DNA of 64,000 bases from Haemophilus parainfluenzae ATCC 33392 (GCF_031191205.1 NZ_CP133470.1:999501-1063500); one strand, 5' to 3'; numbered from the stretch's first letter, positions 34,529-44,334 are shown. Notes: generated by a model from the letters alone, not told the origin. Numbers and translations: made by a program.

Positions 34529-36049
34529 TCAGTGGCTTCCCATAGTTCTTTTCATATCATTGCAAGCTTGAACAACATATTCAACAGCTAAAATAATACG
34601 ATCTTTGGATGATGCATAATCTATACTTTTAGTTTGTTTTAAACGTTCTTCCTTTTCTTCATACAACTTATTTAAGATTTGTTGATGAGGGCCATCAATG
34701 AGTGGCCTAAACTTAGGACATAAATAACAAGTTTCATAGCCAGTTATACAAAAATCATTTGTTCCACAAGCACCTATCGTATCTATTCCGTTATTGGTTA
34801 TTAAAGATGTTGGATCGTACCCTCTCTCACTTTCATTTAAGTTAGAAATAATTTTACCTGTAAAGGCTTGAGCGAGTTTTCCCATTTCAGCACCTATAAC
34901 ACGATCAATGTATTGCACTGTATCAGCTGTATTTTCAGTATAGACTTTGACGTTCTGTGTATCTGTGTGATCTAGGAGTTCTGCTATAATCGTTGCTCCA
35001 ACTCCTTTTCTTCCTAGATTCGTTCCCCTTGTATGACGAAAACGTCTTGCATTAACATGAATGATTTCACCTGTTCGCTCTGAAACAGCTTTTTGATGTA
35101 TACAGAATTTTCGTAATGCATTTTGCTCCAATGAAGAAGCTGAATAATGAAAAATATCTTTGTTTAATAATGAAAGATCAAAATTCCTATTTTTGATATT
35201 CTTCTTCAAACAGCTCCAATCAATAAACACTGGTAATTTCATTTTATAACCAGAAATAAAGGTTTCATCAACCAGACTAAGCAATTTCTTATATTGATAT
35301 TCCATAAAATTTAGGAGAATTAAATATAAGTCCTCTGTGATAGCAAGCTTTTTAAACGTTTCTCTAAATAATATTCCTCTCTTTTTGGCACTAGGGATAT
35401 TTAAAAAATAATTCCATGTTCCTTGAGAAATTTCCTTTCTTAGGTCTTCAAATTTTAAATGGCGTATTTGAATAGGTCTTCTAGCTGTAGTTTGAAGTAA
35501 GTGAATATATGCATATGTTTCAAATGAAATAAGTTCTTCTCTCCAAAGTCTAGCTAGTTCAGCCATTAAAGCCAAAATTTCATTTTCAGTAAATGCTCCT
35601 GTATAAGGGCACCTCATTAATACCGATTTACCTTTCTCATTTCCACTCAATGTAAAGCTTTCTAGTAGAGCTGCAACAGCTTTATCAACTCCATAATAAC
35701 CATACTCATGCCATGACAGTAAAAAACCCTTTAATGCTCCTAAATACCATTCATGCTCTTTTCCTAGTTTATTTTTCCAATCCAATATTATTGGCACATC
35801 AATGATTTCTAAATTAGTTGAAATTACTAATCGTTGAAACTGTTGATACATGTGAGATACGTGATAACTTGAGTATTTTTCGGCATATATTGCTAATGTT
35901 TTTCTAAATCCGTCTAATGTTTTTTTATTTATATTTAATATGGGTTGAGAAAAGTTAATTGTGTTGTCTTTACTTATACGCCAAAAGTTTTCATTTTCAT
36001 CAAATGCATACCCATCTCTTGACTGTCTAAAACGTTTATTCTGACTCAT
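34529..36049 (-). CDS. Second tyrosine recombinase with Cys-rich tail (GmtY-like)
   Basis: A 506-residue integrase. The catalytic part has Arg in TTARRPIQIRHL, Lys in SAKKRG, box II as ARRFRHTRGT, ELLDHTDTQN and Tyr in VKVYTE. In box II the first His of HxxR is Arg; I remember related integrases with ARRFRxT, so this looks like a family trait rather than a defect. The C-terminus has CGTNDFCITGYETCYLCPKFRP, a probable zinc site. The ATG at 36049 overlaps the upstream gene by 14 nt; an in-frame TTG at 36076 is less likely. Confidence 0.8.
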   Translation of the reverse strand: MSQNKRFRQSRDGYAFDENENFWRISKDNTINFSQPILNINKKTLDGFRKTLAIYAEKYSSYHVSHMYQQFQRLVISTNLEIIDVPIILDWKNKLGKEHEWYLGALKGFLLSWHEYGYYGVDKAVAALLESFTLSGNEKGKSVLMRCPYTGAFTENEILALMAELARLWREELISFETYAYIHLLQTTARRPIQIRHLKFEDLRKEISQGTWNYFLNIPSAKKRGILFRETFKKLAITEDLYLILLNFMEYQYKKLLSLVDETFISGYKMKLPVFIDWSCLKKNIKNRNFDLSLLNKDIFHYSASSLEQNALRKFCIHQKAVSERTGEIIHVNARRFRHTRGTNLGRKGVGATIIAELLDHTDTQNVKVYTENTADTVQYIDRVIGAEMGKLAQAFTGKIISNLNESERGYDPTSLITNNGIDTIGACGTNDFCITGYETCYLCPKFRPLIDGPHQQILNKLYEEKEERLKQTKSIDYASSKDRIILAVEYVVQACNDMKRTMGSH

Positions 36050-37322
36050 AATTATCAAACTTTTTTTGGAACTCAATTTGAAGATCTAATAATATTTTGT
36101 TTGCTTTTTCTCTAATATAGCGTTGATTATAAATATTTCCTGATTTTTCTGATGTATGCCCCATAAGATGTTGCCTCATTTTGGCTTCTTTTTCAGGAGA
36201 AATAAAATCTTTATGTGAAGAATCATTATCTACATTCTGGTTATTCTTATCTACTTTTCGTGAAAAATCTAAGTTCCATTCATGACGGAAAATATGTGGG
36301 TGAATGATAGAGAACTTAGGATCTACTTTTTTCATTGTTGGTACAATAACATTATCAAAAGAACTTGTACTAATTGGACATCCTTGAGTTTTTCCTTTTC
36401 GATGAGTAACAAATAAATATGGATGTGTATTTGCGTGTGGAATTTTAGAACGATAATTCATAATGTAATCATCAATAAGTTGAGCTATTTTCTGCGAAAT
36501 AGGAAGACGTCTCTCTTTCGTTTTACTTACAGCTTGTTTCTTTCTTGTGTCAAATTTATCATCATGCGTTCGTCTAATTGTGATTGAGGATTTAACTGTT
36601 CCTATATCAATAAATTGGATTTGAATTGATAATAATTCTCCTCTTCTAATCCCTAATTCCTTTAATAAGATAAACATTAAATGGTTTCTTTTTCTGATTC
36701 CAATATCTTGAAATGGATTATTAGGATTAGAAAAGTTCGCAATAGACATAAACTCATCTAACAATCCATCAGGTAGCTCACTTTCTGGTTTTATAGATAA
36801 TGTTTTATGATTTTTAGGTCTTGACTCTTTAATTAACTTAATTAGTTTCATCAATTTTTCGATATATTCGTTAGATACATTAATTACTTTAGATAGAAAT
36901 AATATGTATTCTGAAAGCGTTGTTAGTCTATTATATTGATGACTAAGAGATACTGAAGAATAAATATCAATAAATTGACTCCTGCCTTTCATTAACACAC
37001 TTTTTTTTGTATTGATTACATTCTTTTGCTTTTTTACATTTATTCTCATATGTTGAATAAGAGATTCTAACTCGTTTTCTGTTAAGAGTACTTTGTTATG
37101 AATTAGATCGCTAATAACAAGATTATTCTGTTTTTCCCAATTCATTATCCACTGTATAGTTCCCAGCTTATTTCTAATTGTGTTTACTGCGGATTGATTA
37201 CGTAGTTCTACAGTTACCCATAAGGTTGAATAAAAATCAGGAATACCAGTTTTCACATTAACCAATAGAGGAAAACGTTCTCCATTTGAAAAAAGGACTG
37301 TTTCTAATCTATGCATATCCAT
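36036..37322 (-). CDS. First tyrosine recombinase of the operon
   Basis: A 428-residue integrase with a complete catalytic set: Arg in LGIRRGELLSIQ, Lys in SKTKERRLPIS, His-x-x-Arg in HPHIFRHEW, His in HLMGHTSEKSG and the nucleophile Tyr a few residues on (IYNQRY). The N-terminal 190 residues are a SAM-like core-binding region. It is the lead gene behind a good promoter and ends overlapping the second recombinase. Having three non-identical recombinases plus a small protein suggests a Tn554-like or 'trio'-type mobile element. It sits immediately downstream of ssb. Confidence 0.87.
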   Translation of the reverse strand: MDMHRLETVLFSNGERFPLLVNVKTGIPDFYSTLWVTVELRNQSAVNTIRNKLGTIQWIMNWEKQNNLVISDLIHNKVLLTENELESLIQHMRINVKKQKNVINTKKSVLMKGRSQFIDIYSSVSLSHQYNRLTTLSEYILFLSKVINVSNEYIEKLMKLIKLIKESRPKNHKTLSIKPESELPDGLLDEFMSIANFSNPNNPFQDIGIRKRNHLMFILLKELGIRRGELLSIQIQFIDIGTVKSSITIRRTHDDKFDTRKKQAVSKTKERRLPISQKIAQLIDDYIMNYRSKIPHANTHPYLFVTHRKGKTQGCPISTSSFDNVIVPTMKKVDPKFSIIHPHIFRHEWNLDFSRKVDKNNQNVDNDSSHKDFISPEKEAKMRQHLMGHTSEKSGNIYNQRYIREKANKILLDLQIEFQKKFDNYESE

Positions 37323-37348
37323 TTAATTTACAAAAATATCATATATAA

Positions 37349-37377
37349 ATACTATCAAATTAAAGATATTGTGTCAA
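37349..37377 (-). promoter_or_regulatory. Promoter of the recombinase operon
   Basis: On the minus strand TTGACA (37377-37372), a 17-bp spacer, then TAGTAT (37354-37349), 26 nt before the first recombinase ATG. Confidence 0.6.
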
Positions 37378-37396
37378 AATTAATGTAAAAAAAAGA

Positions 37397-37423
37397 GAAA
37401 CCTTGTTTTATAAGATTTCTCTC
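37397..37423 (-). terminator. Terminator downstream of ssb
   Basis: GAGAAA and TTTCTC arms with extended AT pairing form a hairpin. On the minus strand a T-rich run follows. It separates ssb from the recombinase operon. Confidence 0.6.
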
Positions 37424-37466
37424 TGGTTATTATGATGTTTTTTTACATAATTTATGTATATGGAAT

Positions 37467-37934
37467 TCAAAACGGAATGTTGTCATCAAACGCATCCATT
37501 GGAGGCTCCGCTTGTGGTGCTGGCGCAGATTGTGCTGGACGAGATTGATAGCTTGGTTGTGGTGCAGATTGTGCTGGTGCAAAGCCGCCCATCTCTTGAT
37601 TGCGACCACCTAACATTTGTAAGTTATCACCTTGAATTTCAGTGGTGTAACGATCTTGGCCGTTGTTATCTTGCCATTTGCGGGTTTTTAAACGACCTTC
37701 AACATAAACTTGTGAACCTTTGCGTAAGTATTGACCCGCAATTTCCGCTAAACGACGATATAACACGATACGGTGCCATTCGGTGACTTCACGACGTTCA
37801 CCCGTGTTTTTATCCGTCCAGCTTTCACTTGTTGCTACGCTGATATTTGCTACCGCTTCGCCATTTGGCATCGTGCGGATTTCAGGATCATTACCTAAAT
37901 TACCCACGATGATTACTTTATTAATACCTGCCAT
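37467..37934 (-). CDS. ssb: Single-stranded DNA-binding protein
   Basis: A 155-residue SSB. The OB-fold (1-110) has [20 protein letters not shown] and the ssDNA-binding aromatics in [20 protein letters not shown] Gln/Pro/Ala-rich linker (about 112-145) leads to the acidic tip DAFDDNIPF that recruits repair partners. It acts in replication, recombination, repair and competence. It diverges from uvrA across 162 bp containing an SOS box, the conserved Gammaproteobacterial arrangement. The 3' end is intact, so the adjoining element did not disrupt it. Confidence 0.97.
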   Translation of the reverse strand: MAGINKVIIVGNLGNDPEIRTMPNGEAVANISVATSESWTDKNTGERREVTEWHRIVLYRRLAEIAGQYLRKGSQVYVEGRLKTRKWQDNNGQDRYTTEIQGDNLQMLGGRNQEMGGFAPAQSAPQPSYQSRPAQSAPAPQAEPPMDAFDDNIPF

Positions 37935-38013
37935 AGAATCCTCTATATTTTAGAAATAAGGTGAAAAATTTTGATTATTTTGCCTTAAAAGAAACAAAAG
38001 ATCCATAAAAATT

Positions 38014-38033
38014 AACTGGATATTTGCACAGAT
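38014..38033. promoter_or_regulatory. LexA (SOS) box between ssb and uvrA
   Basis: AACTGGATATTTGCACAGAT fits CTG-N10-CAG with an AT-rich centre. A TGCGATAAT extended -10 lies just downstream (38043-38051) toward uvrA. Confidence 0.7.
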
Positions 38034-38096
38034 ATTGAAATATGCGATAATGGCCGCAATTTTTGAATTTATTTTCTTAAGGCAATCGCTTTTTTT

Positions 38097-40928
38097 ATGG
38101 ATACTATCGACATTCGTGGGGCTAGAACTCACAACCTTAAAAACATCAATCTAACCATTCCGCGTGATAAATTAATTGTGATTACAGGTTTGTCCGGTTC
38201 GGGCAAATCCTCTTTAGCATTTGATACGCTTTATGCGGAAGGGCAGCGCCGTTATGTAGAATCGCTCTCTGCTTATGCGCGTCAGTTCCTTTCTTTGATG
38301 GAAAAGCCGGATGTGGATTCAATTGAGGGCTTGTCACCAGCGATTTCTATTGAGCAAAAATCCACTTCTCATAACCCGCGTTCAACAGTGGGCACGATCA
38401 CCGAAATTTATGATTATCTGCGTTTGCTGTTTGCTCGCGTAGGGGAGCCACGCTGTCCTGAGCATGATGTGCCATTAACGGCACAAACCATCAGCCAAAT
38501 GGTGGATAAAGTCTTAAGCTTGCCTGAAGAAAGCAAAATGATGTTGCTTGCGCCCGTGGTGAAAAATCGTAAAGGTGAGCATGTTAAGCTGTTAGATAGC
38601 TTGGCGGCACAAGGTTATATTCGTGCAAGAATTGATGGTGAAATCTGTGATTTATCTGATCCGCCAGAACTTGCTTTACAGAAAAAACATACCATTGAAG
38701 TGGTGGTGGATCGTTTTAAAGTGCGGTCAGATTTAGCCACACGTTTGGCGGAATCCTTTGAAACAGCTTTGGAGCTTTCTGGTGGTACGGCTGTTGTAGC
38801 GGATATGGGTAATCCGAAAGCGGAAGAGCTAGTTTTCTCGGCGAATTTTGCTTGTCCGCATTGTGGCTATTCTGTGCCCGAATTAGAGCCTCGCTTGTTC
38901 TCATTTAATAACCCAGCAGGGGCGTGCCCGACTTGTGATGGCTTAGGTGTTCAGCAGTTCTTCGATGAAAGCCGAGTGGTACAAAATGAAAGCATTTCCC
39001 TCGCAGGTGGTGCGGTGAAAGGTTGGGATCGTCGTAATTTCTATTACTATCAAATGCTTACCTCGTTAGCGAAACATTATAAATTTGATATTGAAACGCC
39101 ATACGAAGATTTGCCTCAAAAAATTAAAGATATTGTGATGCACGGTTCAGGCAAGGAAGAAATTGAATTCCAATATATGAACGACCGTGGCGATGTGGTG
39201 ATCCGTAAGCATCCTTTTGAAGGGATTTTGAATAATATGGCGCGCCGTTACAAAGAAACGGAATCCATGTCTGTGCGCGAAGAATTGGCGAAAAATATCA
39301 GTAACCGCCCTTGTGCAGATTGTGGCGGCTCTCGTCTTCGCCCTGAAGCTCGAAACGTGTATATCGGTAATATTAACTTGCCACAAATTTCAGAGAAAAG
39401 CATTGGTGAAAGCCTTGAGTTTTTCCAAGGGCTTACTTTAACCGGTCAAAAAGCACAAATTGCAGAAAAAATCCTGAAAGAGATCAGAGAACGGTTAGAA
39501 TTCTTAGTGAATGTGGGTTTGAATTATCTTTCCCTTTCTCGTTCTGCCGAAACCCTTTCGGGTGGTGAAGCGCAACGTATTCGTCTTGCGAGTCAGATCG
39601 GTGCGGGCTTAGTAGGCGTCATGTATGTGTTGGATGAGCCTTCAATCGGTTTACATCAACGCGATAATGAACGCTTGCTAAATACGCTGATTCACTTGCG
39701 TAATTTGGGTAACACTGTAATTGTGGTGGAACATGATGAAGATGCTATTCGAGAAGCGGATCATATTATTGATATTGGCCCTGGGGCGGGGGTGCATGGT
39801 GGCCAAGTGATTGCACAAGGGACAGCCAAAGAGATTATGGCAAACCCAAATTCGATTACAGGTAAGTTCTTATCGGGTGAAGAAAAAATCGAAATTCCGA
39901 AAAAACGAACCGCACTTGATAAAAGCAAACTTTTAAAATTAAAAGGCGCGACAGGGAATAATCTTAAAGGCGTAAATTTAGAGATTCCAGTGGGCTTATT
40001 TACTTGTATCACGGGGGTGTCAGGTTCAGGTAAATCAACGCTAATTAATGATACGTTATTCCCATTGGCACAAAACGCCTTAAATCGTGCGGAAAAAACA
40101 GATTTTGCGCCTTATAAATCCATTGAAGGCTTGGAATATTTCGATAAAGTGATCGATATTAACCAAAGCCCGCTCGGTCGTACACCGCGTTCTAACCCAG
40201 CGACTTACACGGGATTATTTACCCCAATTCGTGAATTATTTGCGGGCGTGCCAGAAGCGCGTGCGCGTGGTTATAACCTAGGACGTTTTAGCTTTAACGT
40301 GCGTGGTGGACGTTGTGAAGCATGCCAAGGTGATGGTGTGCTGAAAGTTGAAATGCACTTCTTACCGGATGTGTATGTGCCTTGTGATCAATGTAAAGGT
40401 AAACGCTATAACCGTGAAACCTTGGAGATCCGTTATAAAGGCAAAACTATTCACCAAGTGTTAGATATGACGGTAGAAGAAGCTCGTGAGTTTTTTGATG
40501 CGATCCCAATGATTGCGCGTAAATTGCAAACCCTAATGGATGTAGGCTTGTCTTATATTCGTTTAGGTCAGTCTTCTACCACACTTTCAGGTGGTGAGGC
40601 ACAACGCGTTAAGTTAGCAACGGAGCTTTCAAAACGCGATACCGGTAAAACTCTTTATATTTTGGATGAGCCGACGACTGGCTTACATTTCGCCGATATT
40701 AAACAACTTCTCGAGGTGTTACATCGCTTACGCGATCAAGGCAATACCATCGTGGTGATCGAACACAATTTAGATGTGATCAAAACCGCAGACTGGATTG
40801 TGGATCTTGGTCCAGAAGGGGGCAGTGGCGGTGGTCAAATCATTGCGACAGGCACACCGGAAGACGTGGCTAAAGTCAAAGGTTCGCATACCGCGAGATT
40901 CCTGAAAGATATCTTAGCAAAAGGCTAG
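38097..40928 (+). CDS. uvrA: Excinuclease ABC subunit A
   Basis: A 943-residue DNA-damage sensor of nucleotide excision repair. It contains two ABC ATPase halves: Walker A in [11 protein letters not shown] and [11 protein letters not shown], signatures LSGGEAQRI and LSGGEAQRV, and DEPS/DEPT Walker B segments. Zinc modules are present ([17 protein letters not shown] to [14 protein letters not shown] to CDQCKG). UvrA2 loads UvrB on lesions. Full length for the family. Expression is probably SOS-controlled through the upstream LexA box. A USS at 38719 is inside the gene. Confidence 0.98.
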   Translation: MDTIDIRGARTHNLKNINLTIPRDKLIVITGLSGSGKSSLAFDTLYAEGQRRYVESLSAYARQFLSLMEKPDVDSIEGLSPAISIEQKSTSHNPRSTVGTITEIYDYLRLLFARVGEPRCPEHDVPLTAQTISQMVDKVLSLPEESKMMLLAPVVKNRKGEHVKLLDSLAAQGYIRARIDGEICDLSDPPELALQKKHTIEVVVDRFKVRSDLATRLAESFETALELSGGTAVVADMGNPKAEELVFSANFACPHCGYSVPELEPRLFSFNNPAGACPTCDGLGVQQFFDESRVVQNESISLAGGAVKGWDRRNFYYYQMLTSLAKHYKFDIETPYEDLPQKIKDIVMHGSGKEEIEFQYMNDRGDVVIRKHPFEGILNNMARRYKETESMSVREELAKNISNRPCADCGGSRLRPEARNVYIGNINLPQISEKSIGESLEFFQGLTLTGQKAQIAEKILKEIRERLEFLVNVGLNYLSLSRSAETLSGGEAQRIRLASQIGAGLVGVMYVLDEPSIGLHQRDNERLLNTLIHLRNLGNTVIVVEHDEDAIREADHIIDIGPGAGVHGGQVIAQGTAKEIMANPNSITGKFLSGEEKIEIPKKRTALDKSKLLKLKGATGNNLKGVNLEIPVGLFTCITGVSGSGKSTLINDTLFPLAQNALNRAEKTDFAPYKSIEGLEYFDKVIDINQSPLGRTPRSNPATYTGLFTPIRELFAGVPEARARGYNLGRFSFNVRGGRCEACQGDGVLKVEMHFLPDVYVPCDQCKGKRYNRETLEIRYKGKTIHQVLDMTVEEAREFFDAIPMIARKLQTLMDVGLSYIRLGQSSTTLSGGEAQRVKLATELSKRDTGKTLYILDEPTTGLHFADIKQLLEVLHRLRDQGNTIVVIEHNLDVIKTADWIVDLGPEGGSGGGQIIATGTPEDVAKVKGSHTARFLKDILAKG

Positions 40929-40933
40929 AAAAA

Positions 40934-40976
40934 ACAACCGCACTTTTGAGCATCATCAAAGTGCGGTTATTTTTTA
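40934..40976. terminator. Inverted-USS terminator after uvrA
   Basis: AACCGCACTTT and AAAGTGCGGTT arms with a short loop, followed by ATTTTTT. Confidence 0.87.
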
Positions 40977-41042
40977 ATTCGATTATTGAAGGTTAATGAA
41001 CAGATTGCTATTATCTTCAGCATATAAACGAAGGGGGATAAT

Positions 41043-42152
41043 ATGGAATGTTCTCACCCATTTAGTTGTCAATGTCAGCCTATTGCAAATGTAAATGTAT
41101 TAGGCGCCCAGCTTACGCGTATTGAATTGTTTTTTCATCGGGCAATTTCAGTTCTCTCAATTTCGCAAGTCTCAGTTTGGGTGAAGAGTTTAAATACTCA
41201 ACATCGATGGGTAAAACTAGACTTTAATGCCTGCCATAAAAATGATTCGAATAATTTTACATTGTTTATTCAACCAGATGTACATTGTCTTACCACAAAA
41301 TTACTACATTTTGATGTTGAACGATTTACTCAAGTGCGGTCGGAATTACAGCTAAAAATTGAATTTGATCAATCGCTTCATATTTCAGTATCGCAATGTC
41401 ATATTTTGCCGATTCTTTGCCTTGATACCCAAGGTTTCACTCATTTTACTTATCAAGATCTCACTTGTAGTTTCTACCAACCTAAGGCTTCTTTTCAATT
41501 ACATCCATTAATTATTTGTTTGCACGGTGCAGGTGAGGGGGGAAATAATCAGAGCAATATTCTCGCCGATAAAATGGCGGTGACTTTCGCAAACCAATTA
41601 CACCAAGATATGCTGGATTATCCTTATATTCTTGCTCCTCAATGCCCAAGTTTTTGGGTTGATAAGTTTCCTTTAAATGGTCTATATTATTATGGCGAGC
41701 GAGATTATACGGCTGATTTATTAGCCTTAATTCAAGACACTTTAATGAAATATCAAGATATTGATCCAAAAAGAATTTATATTGTTGGTGGCTCAATGGG
41801 TGGTTATCAAGGATTGCGACTTTTTTCAGATACCCCTGATCTATTTTCTGCCGCTTTAATTGCTTGCCCTGCTAAATTGCCTGCAGCTGAAAAATTGCAT
41901 CACTTAAAGGATAAAAAAATATGGCTTGTTCATAGCGAATTAGATGAAGTTGTTCCCATTGAGAACACACTTCATCTTCTTGAAAAAGTGCATGATGAAC
42001 AATCCACAATGCCAATGTTTACGCTTTATAAAAAGGTTATTGTAGAGGGAAAAACAATCGATCCACATTGTGTCTTTTTGCTTCTTTACGACAACCAATT
42101 AACATCAGGACGAAATTCTATTTTTGAATGGTTAGCGGAGCAAAGTCTGTAA
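41043..42152 (+). CDS. Alpha/beta-hydrolase with N-terminal extension
   Basis: A 369-residue protein. The C-terminal 230 residues are an esterase-type alpha/beta hydrolase: oxyanion region LIICLHGAGEGG, nucleophile elbow GGSMGGYQG, an acidic residue in HSELDEVVP and His in DPHCVF. Residues 1-140 are a beta-rich domain I do not recognise (FNACHKNDSNNF). It has no signal peptide. It resembles PHB-depolymerase/prolyl-oligopeptidase-like esterases. RBS GGGGGA. Substrate unknown. Single gene, ending in a hairpin. Confidence 0.8.
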   Translation: MECSHPFSCQCQPIANVNVLGAQLTRIELFFHRAISVLSISQVSVWVKSLNTQHRWVKLDFNACHKNDSNNFTLFIQPDVHCLTTKLLHFDVERFTQVRSELQLKIEFDQSLHISVSQCHILPILCLDTQGFTHFTYQDLTCSFYQPKASFQLHPLIICLHGAGEGGNNQSNILADKMAVTFANQLHQDMLDYPYILAPQCPSFWVDKFPLNGLYYYGERDYTADLLALIQDTLMKYQDIDPKRIYIVGGSMGGYQGLRLFSDTPDLFSAALIACPAKLPAAEKLHHLKDKKIWLVHSELDEVVPIENTLHLLEKVHDEQSTMPMFTLYKKVIVEGKTIDPHCVFLLLYDNQLTSGRNSIFEWLAEQSL

Positions 42153-42220
42153 GCGCAAAAGGCAGTTACTTGCTTGAATCGCCCTACAGGATATTTTCAT
42201 CAACTGATTTGATAAAAAAT

Positions 42221-42246
42221 AAGGCCGTCTCACAAAAGACAGCCTT
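42221..42246. terminator. Hairpin terminator
   Basis: AAGGCCGTCT and AGACAGCCTT pair with one mismatch around a short loop, downstream of the hydrolase. The left arm contains GCCGTCT, the core of the Neisseria uptake sequence, but not the full 10-mer. Confidence 0.65.
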
Positions 42247-42251
42247 ACACA

Positions 42252-42580
42252 TTATAAATATTCCTTAAAGAAATCCGCCAGTTTTTTCTACAGCCTTGTC
42301 TGTGTCTTTATAATATAAAGAAACGAGCCTTGCAGCCGATGTTGATACCTGACACATTCGCCAGCGCTTTCGCCTTGATGGCGGGCACAGTAAGCTATTG
42401 CCACCAAAACCGCCTCGGCAAGTTTGCCCGCGTAAAGACCCGCTGTTTGCTCTTTCACGTTGCCGCCCGGATGAACCACTACAATGGCGGGATATTGTTT
42501 GGTTTCGTAAAAGTTTTCAGGGTTAAAAGTACTCCCACCAATTCAATGCCGTTGCGTGGGATTTGGATCCGTTGTTGCAT
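42252..42580 (-). pseudogene. Decayed alpha/beta-hydrolase (dienelactone-hydrolase-like)
   Basis: The minus strand starts at an ATG (42580, AGGAGC upstream) with MQQRIQIPRNGIELVGVL. It then shifts frame to continue VVVHPGG-x-VKEQTAGLYAGKLAEA and YCARHQGESAGE, and ends with the C-terminus YKDTDKAVEK, frameshift, LADFFKEYL and a stop at 42252. The middle, with the nucleophile Ser and most of the fold, is deleted. So both ends of a roughly 300-residue hydrolase remain, with an internal deletion and at least two frameshifts. Confidence 0.75.
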
Positions 42581-42698
42581 ATAAAGCTCCTGTCTGGTTG
42601 AATAATTAAAGTGCAGTCATTTTATGGAGGGTATGTGGAAATGTATATTCCTAAAAAGGGATTTTATTGTTCTGGATTAGAAAATAATTGGATGGAAA

Positions 42699-42734
42699 AG
42701 GTCGCCTGAAGAGGAGTTCAGACGACCTTTTTTC
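42699..42734. terminator. Inverted pair of a Neisseria uptake-sequence dialect
   Basis: AGGTCGCCTGAA (42699-42710) and TTCAGACGACCT (42717-42728) form a hairpin, followed by T6 on the plus strand. The second arm read on the minus strand is AGGTCGTCTGAA, identical to a DUS dialect I remember from Neisseria mucosa-type species. It lies 20 nt past the stop of the coiled-coil gene and could terminate it. Confidence 0.8.
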
Positions 42735-42753
42735 ACATAAATCTACTATTATT

Positions 42754-44262
42754 TTATGGCTTGGATGTAACTATTCCTTTTAATTTTTCTATAAATTCTA
42801 AGATTTCTTTTTTCTTTACAATTTCTTCAATTGGTGTTGGTTCTTTATGATTTTTATCCAATGTATCCGCTGGATTTAATGCAATTGCTTTTAACATATT
42901 TCCCATCAATATTGGTAATAGTTTACTCTGTTCTTCCTCATTGAGTTTTTCTATTTGTTTTTTGTAACTTTCATAAGATTTTGCCAGTGCTTCTTTATGT
43001 GCATATTCTTGTTCAAGTCTTTGCGCTTCACTACGTCGTTTGGATACAAAGATCACTAACCAAAATGCAGGTAAAATAAACGATAACTTATAAATCAATC
43101 CTTTTAAAATAGAAATTAAAGTAATTCCTATAGAACTATCATTATTATGTTGCTCAATTTGAGTAATTATTTCAGTTTTGCTAAAAATACTTGAAATATA
43201 GTTTAAAAGAGAACCGAAATTTACATTTACAGAAACAATAACAATAAATAAAATTGCCAATGCCCAATAAAACAATTTCCCATAAGATGCTACATCTTTG
43301 CTAAATTTTTTTCGCATTGCATTATATGCGTTAGATAAGCCGGCAGACGTTGCTCCAGGTAAAAGGCTTTCAATTTGTTTATTTAATTCGTTGTAACGTT
43401 CTTGTTGTTTCTTTTTAAAATCATCTAATTCCTTCTTGCGGGTTTCAAGTTCATTTTTCAGACCTCCTTCTATCTCTCCATCTTCATTTTCCGTTCCAAA
43501 TATCTCTTCATGAAATTCTTCTAATTCATTTAATACTTGAGAAGAGTTTTTTTTCAGATCTTTAATTTTATAACTTTCTTCTTTTGCATCATTAAGGTAG
43601 TTATATAATTTATCCTTCAACCCATCTTCATTAAAAGTGGATTGGTATAATTTATCTATTTCTTTATGCTTACTCTGAAAGTCAGCTGCCAAACCAGCTA
43701 TTTTGCTTTCTAAACCATCATTTTCAAAGAGTTCATTATTATAATTCTCGAAATTTTCTTGTTTCTCAGATAAATCGGAAAGAATATTTTTAGCATCTCT
43801 TGTAATATTTTTATTCCTCTCAGAATATTCTTGGAGTTCTTCTAGATAATGTTTTGAATGTTCCGTCATTGCTTTAGCATATTGTTCTAAAGCAGTTGTT
43901 AAAACTTTACCAGCCTTTCCTTTGTAAAAAATGAAAGGCATGAGATCTTTAAGTAAAGTATCCAAGTAATTATTATTAATATCCTTAATATAACTAATAT
44001 TAGATGTATTAACGTAATTTACTAGCCTCTCCTTTATATATGACATAGGGTTTATAACATTATTTAAAACCTGCATAGGTATGAAATCAGGATCGATTGC
44101 ATCAAGCATTCCTGAAAAATAAGCTACAACTTTTTTTGAGTGAGCAATTTCATTTCGATCGTCTGTAGACAAGCCTTTTACATTGATATCTTTTAATAGG
44201 CTTTCAATTTCTTTCCATAGGGGAATTATTTCGTTAGCAAATTTTGTGCTGCGGATAGACAT
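42754..44262 (-). CDS. Membrane-anchored coiled-coil protein, unknown function
   Basis: A 502-residue protein I do not recognise by name. Residues 1-130 are a helical N-domain. About 130-295 is heptad-rich coiled coil (SDLSEKQENFENYNNELFE, ELETRKKELDDFKKKQQERY). The segment LLPGATSAGL (300-309) precedes two hydrophobic helices (about 331-350 and 382-407) flanking a short loop of about 30 residues. A second coiled coil and a charged tail follow. Both ends are probably cytoplasmic. It is strongly AT-rich and has its own promoter with a repeated CTGTTGTAT box. The LLPGATSAGL segment recalls proteins seen in accessory loci, so a defence or stress role is possible but unproven. Confidence 0.75.
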   Translation of the reverse strand: MSIRSTKFANEIIPLWKEIESLLKDINVKGLSTDDRNEIAHSKKVVAYFSGMLDAIDPDFIPMQVLNNVINPMSYIKERLVNYVNTSNISYIKDINNNYLDTLLKDLMPFIFYKGKAGKVLTTALEQYAKAMTEHSKHYLEELQEYSERNKNITRDAKNILSDLSEKQENFENYNNELFENDGLESKIAGLAADFQSKHKEIDKLYQSTFNEDGLKDKLYNYLNDAKEESYKIKDLKKNSSQVLNELEEFHEEIFGTENEDGEIEGGLKNELETRKKELDDFKKKQQERYNELNKQIESLLPGATSAGLSNAYNAMRKKFSKDVASYGKLFYWALAILFIVIVSVNVNFGSLLNYISSIFSKTEIITQIEQHNNDSSIGITLISILKGLIYKLSFILPAFWLVIFVSKRRSEAQRLEQEYAHKEALAKSYESYKKQIEKLNEEEQSKLLPILMGNMLKAIALNPADTLDKNHKEPTPIEEIVKKKEILEFIEKLKGIVTSKP

Positions 44263-44303
44263 ATTTTTCCTTAGATTTTTGTTATTTAATTAACCATATT
44301 CTA

Positions 44304-44334
44304 TTTATACAACAGAATACCCTTAATACAACAG
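44304..44334 (-). promoter_or_regulatory. Promoter with duplicated CTGTTGTAT box
   Basis: On the minus strand CTGTTGTAT occurs at 44334-44326 and 44315-44307. The first supplies a -35 (TTGTAT); the second overlaps a -10 (TATAAA), with 16-bp spacing. The repeats could be operator half-sites. Confidence 0.5.

Noticed and set aside
34950..35060. His-to-Arg change in box II of the second recombinase as an inactivating mutation
   Set aside because: The surrounding ARRFRHT pattern is one I recall from related integrases, so it is probably normal for this branch.
32075..37470. Direct repeat ATGTTGTC at 32081-32088 and in the ssb 3' end as an attachment core
   Set aside because: Only eight bases, and both copies lie inside coding sequence and not at the likely element edges; chance is the better explanation.
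42330..42584. Plus-strand 84-codon open frame over the decayed hydrolase
   Set aside because: It is antisense to clear hydrolase remnants (HPGG, YAGKLAEA, ARHQGESAGE) on the minus strand.
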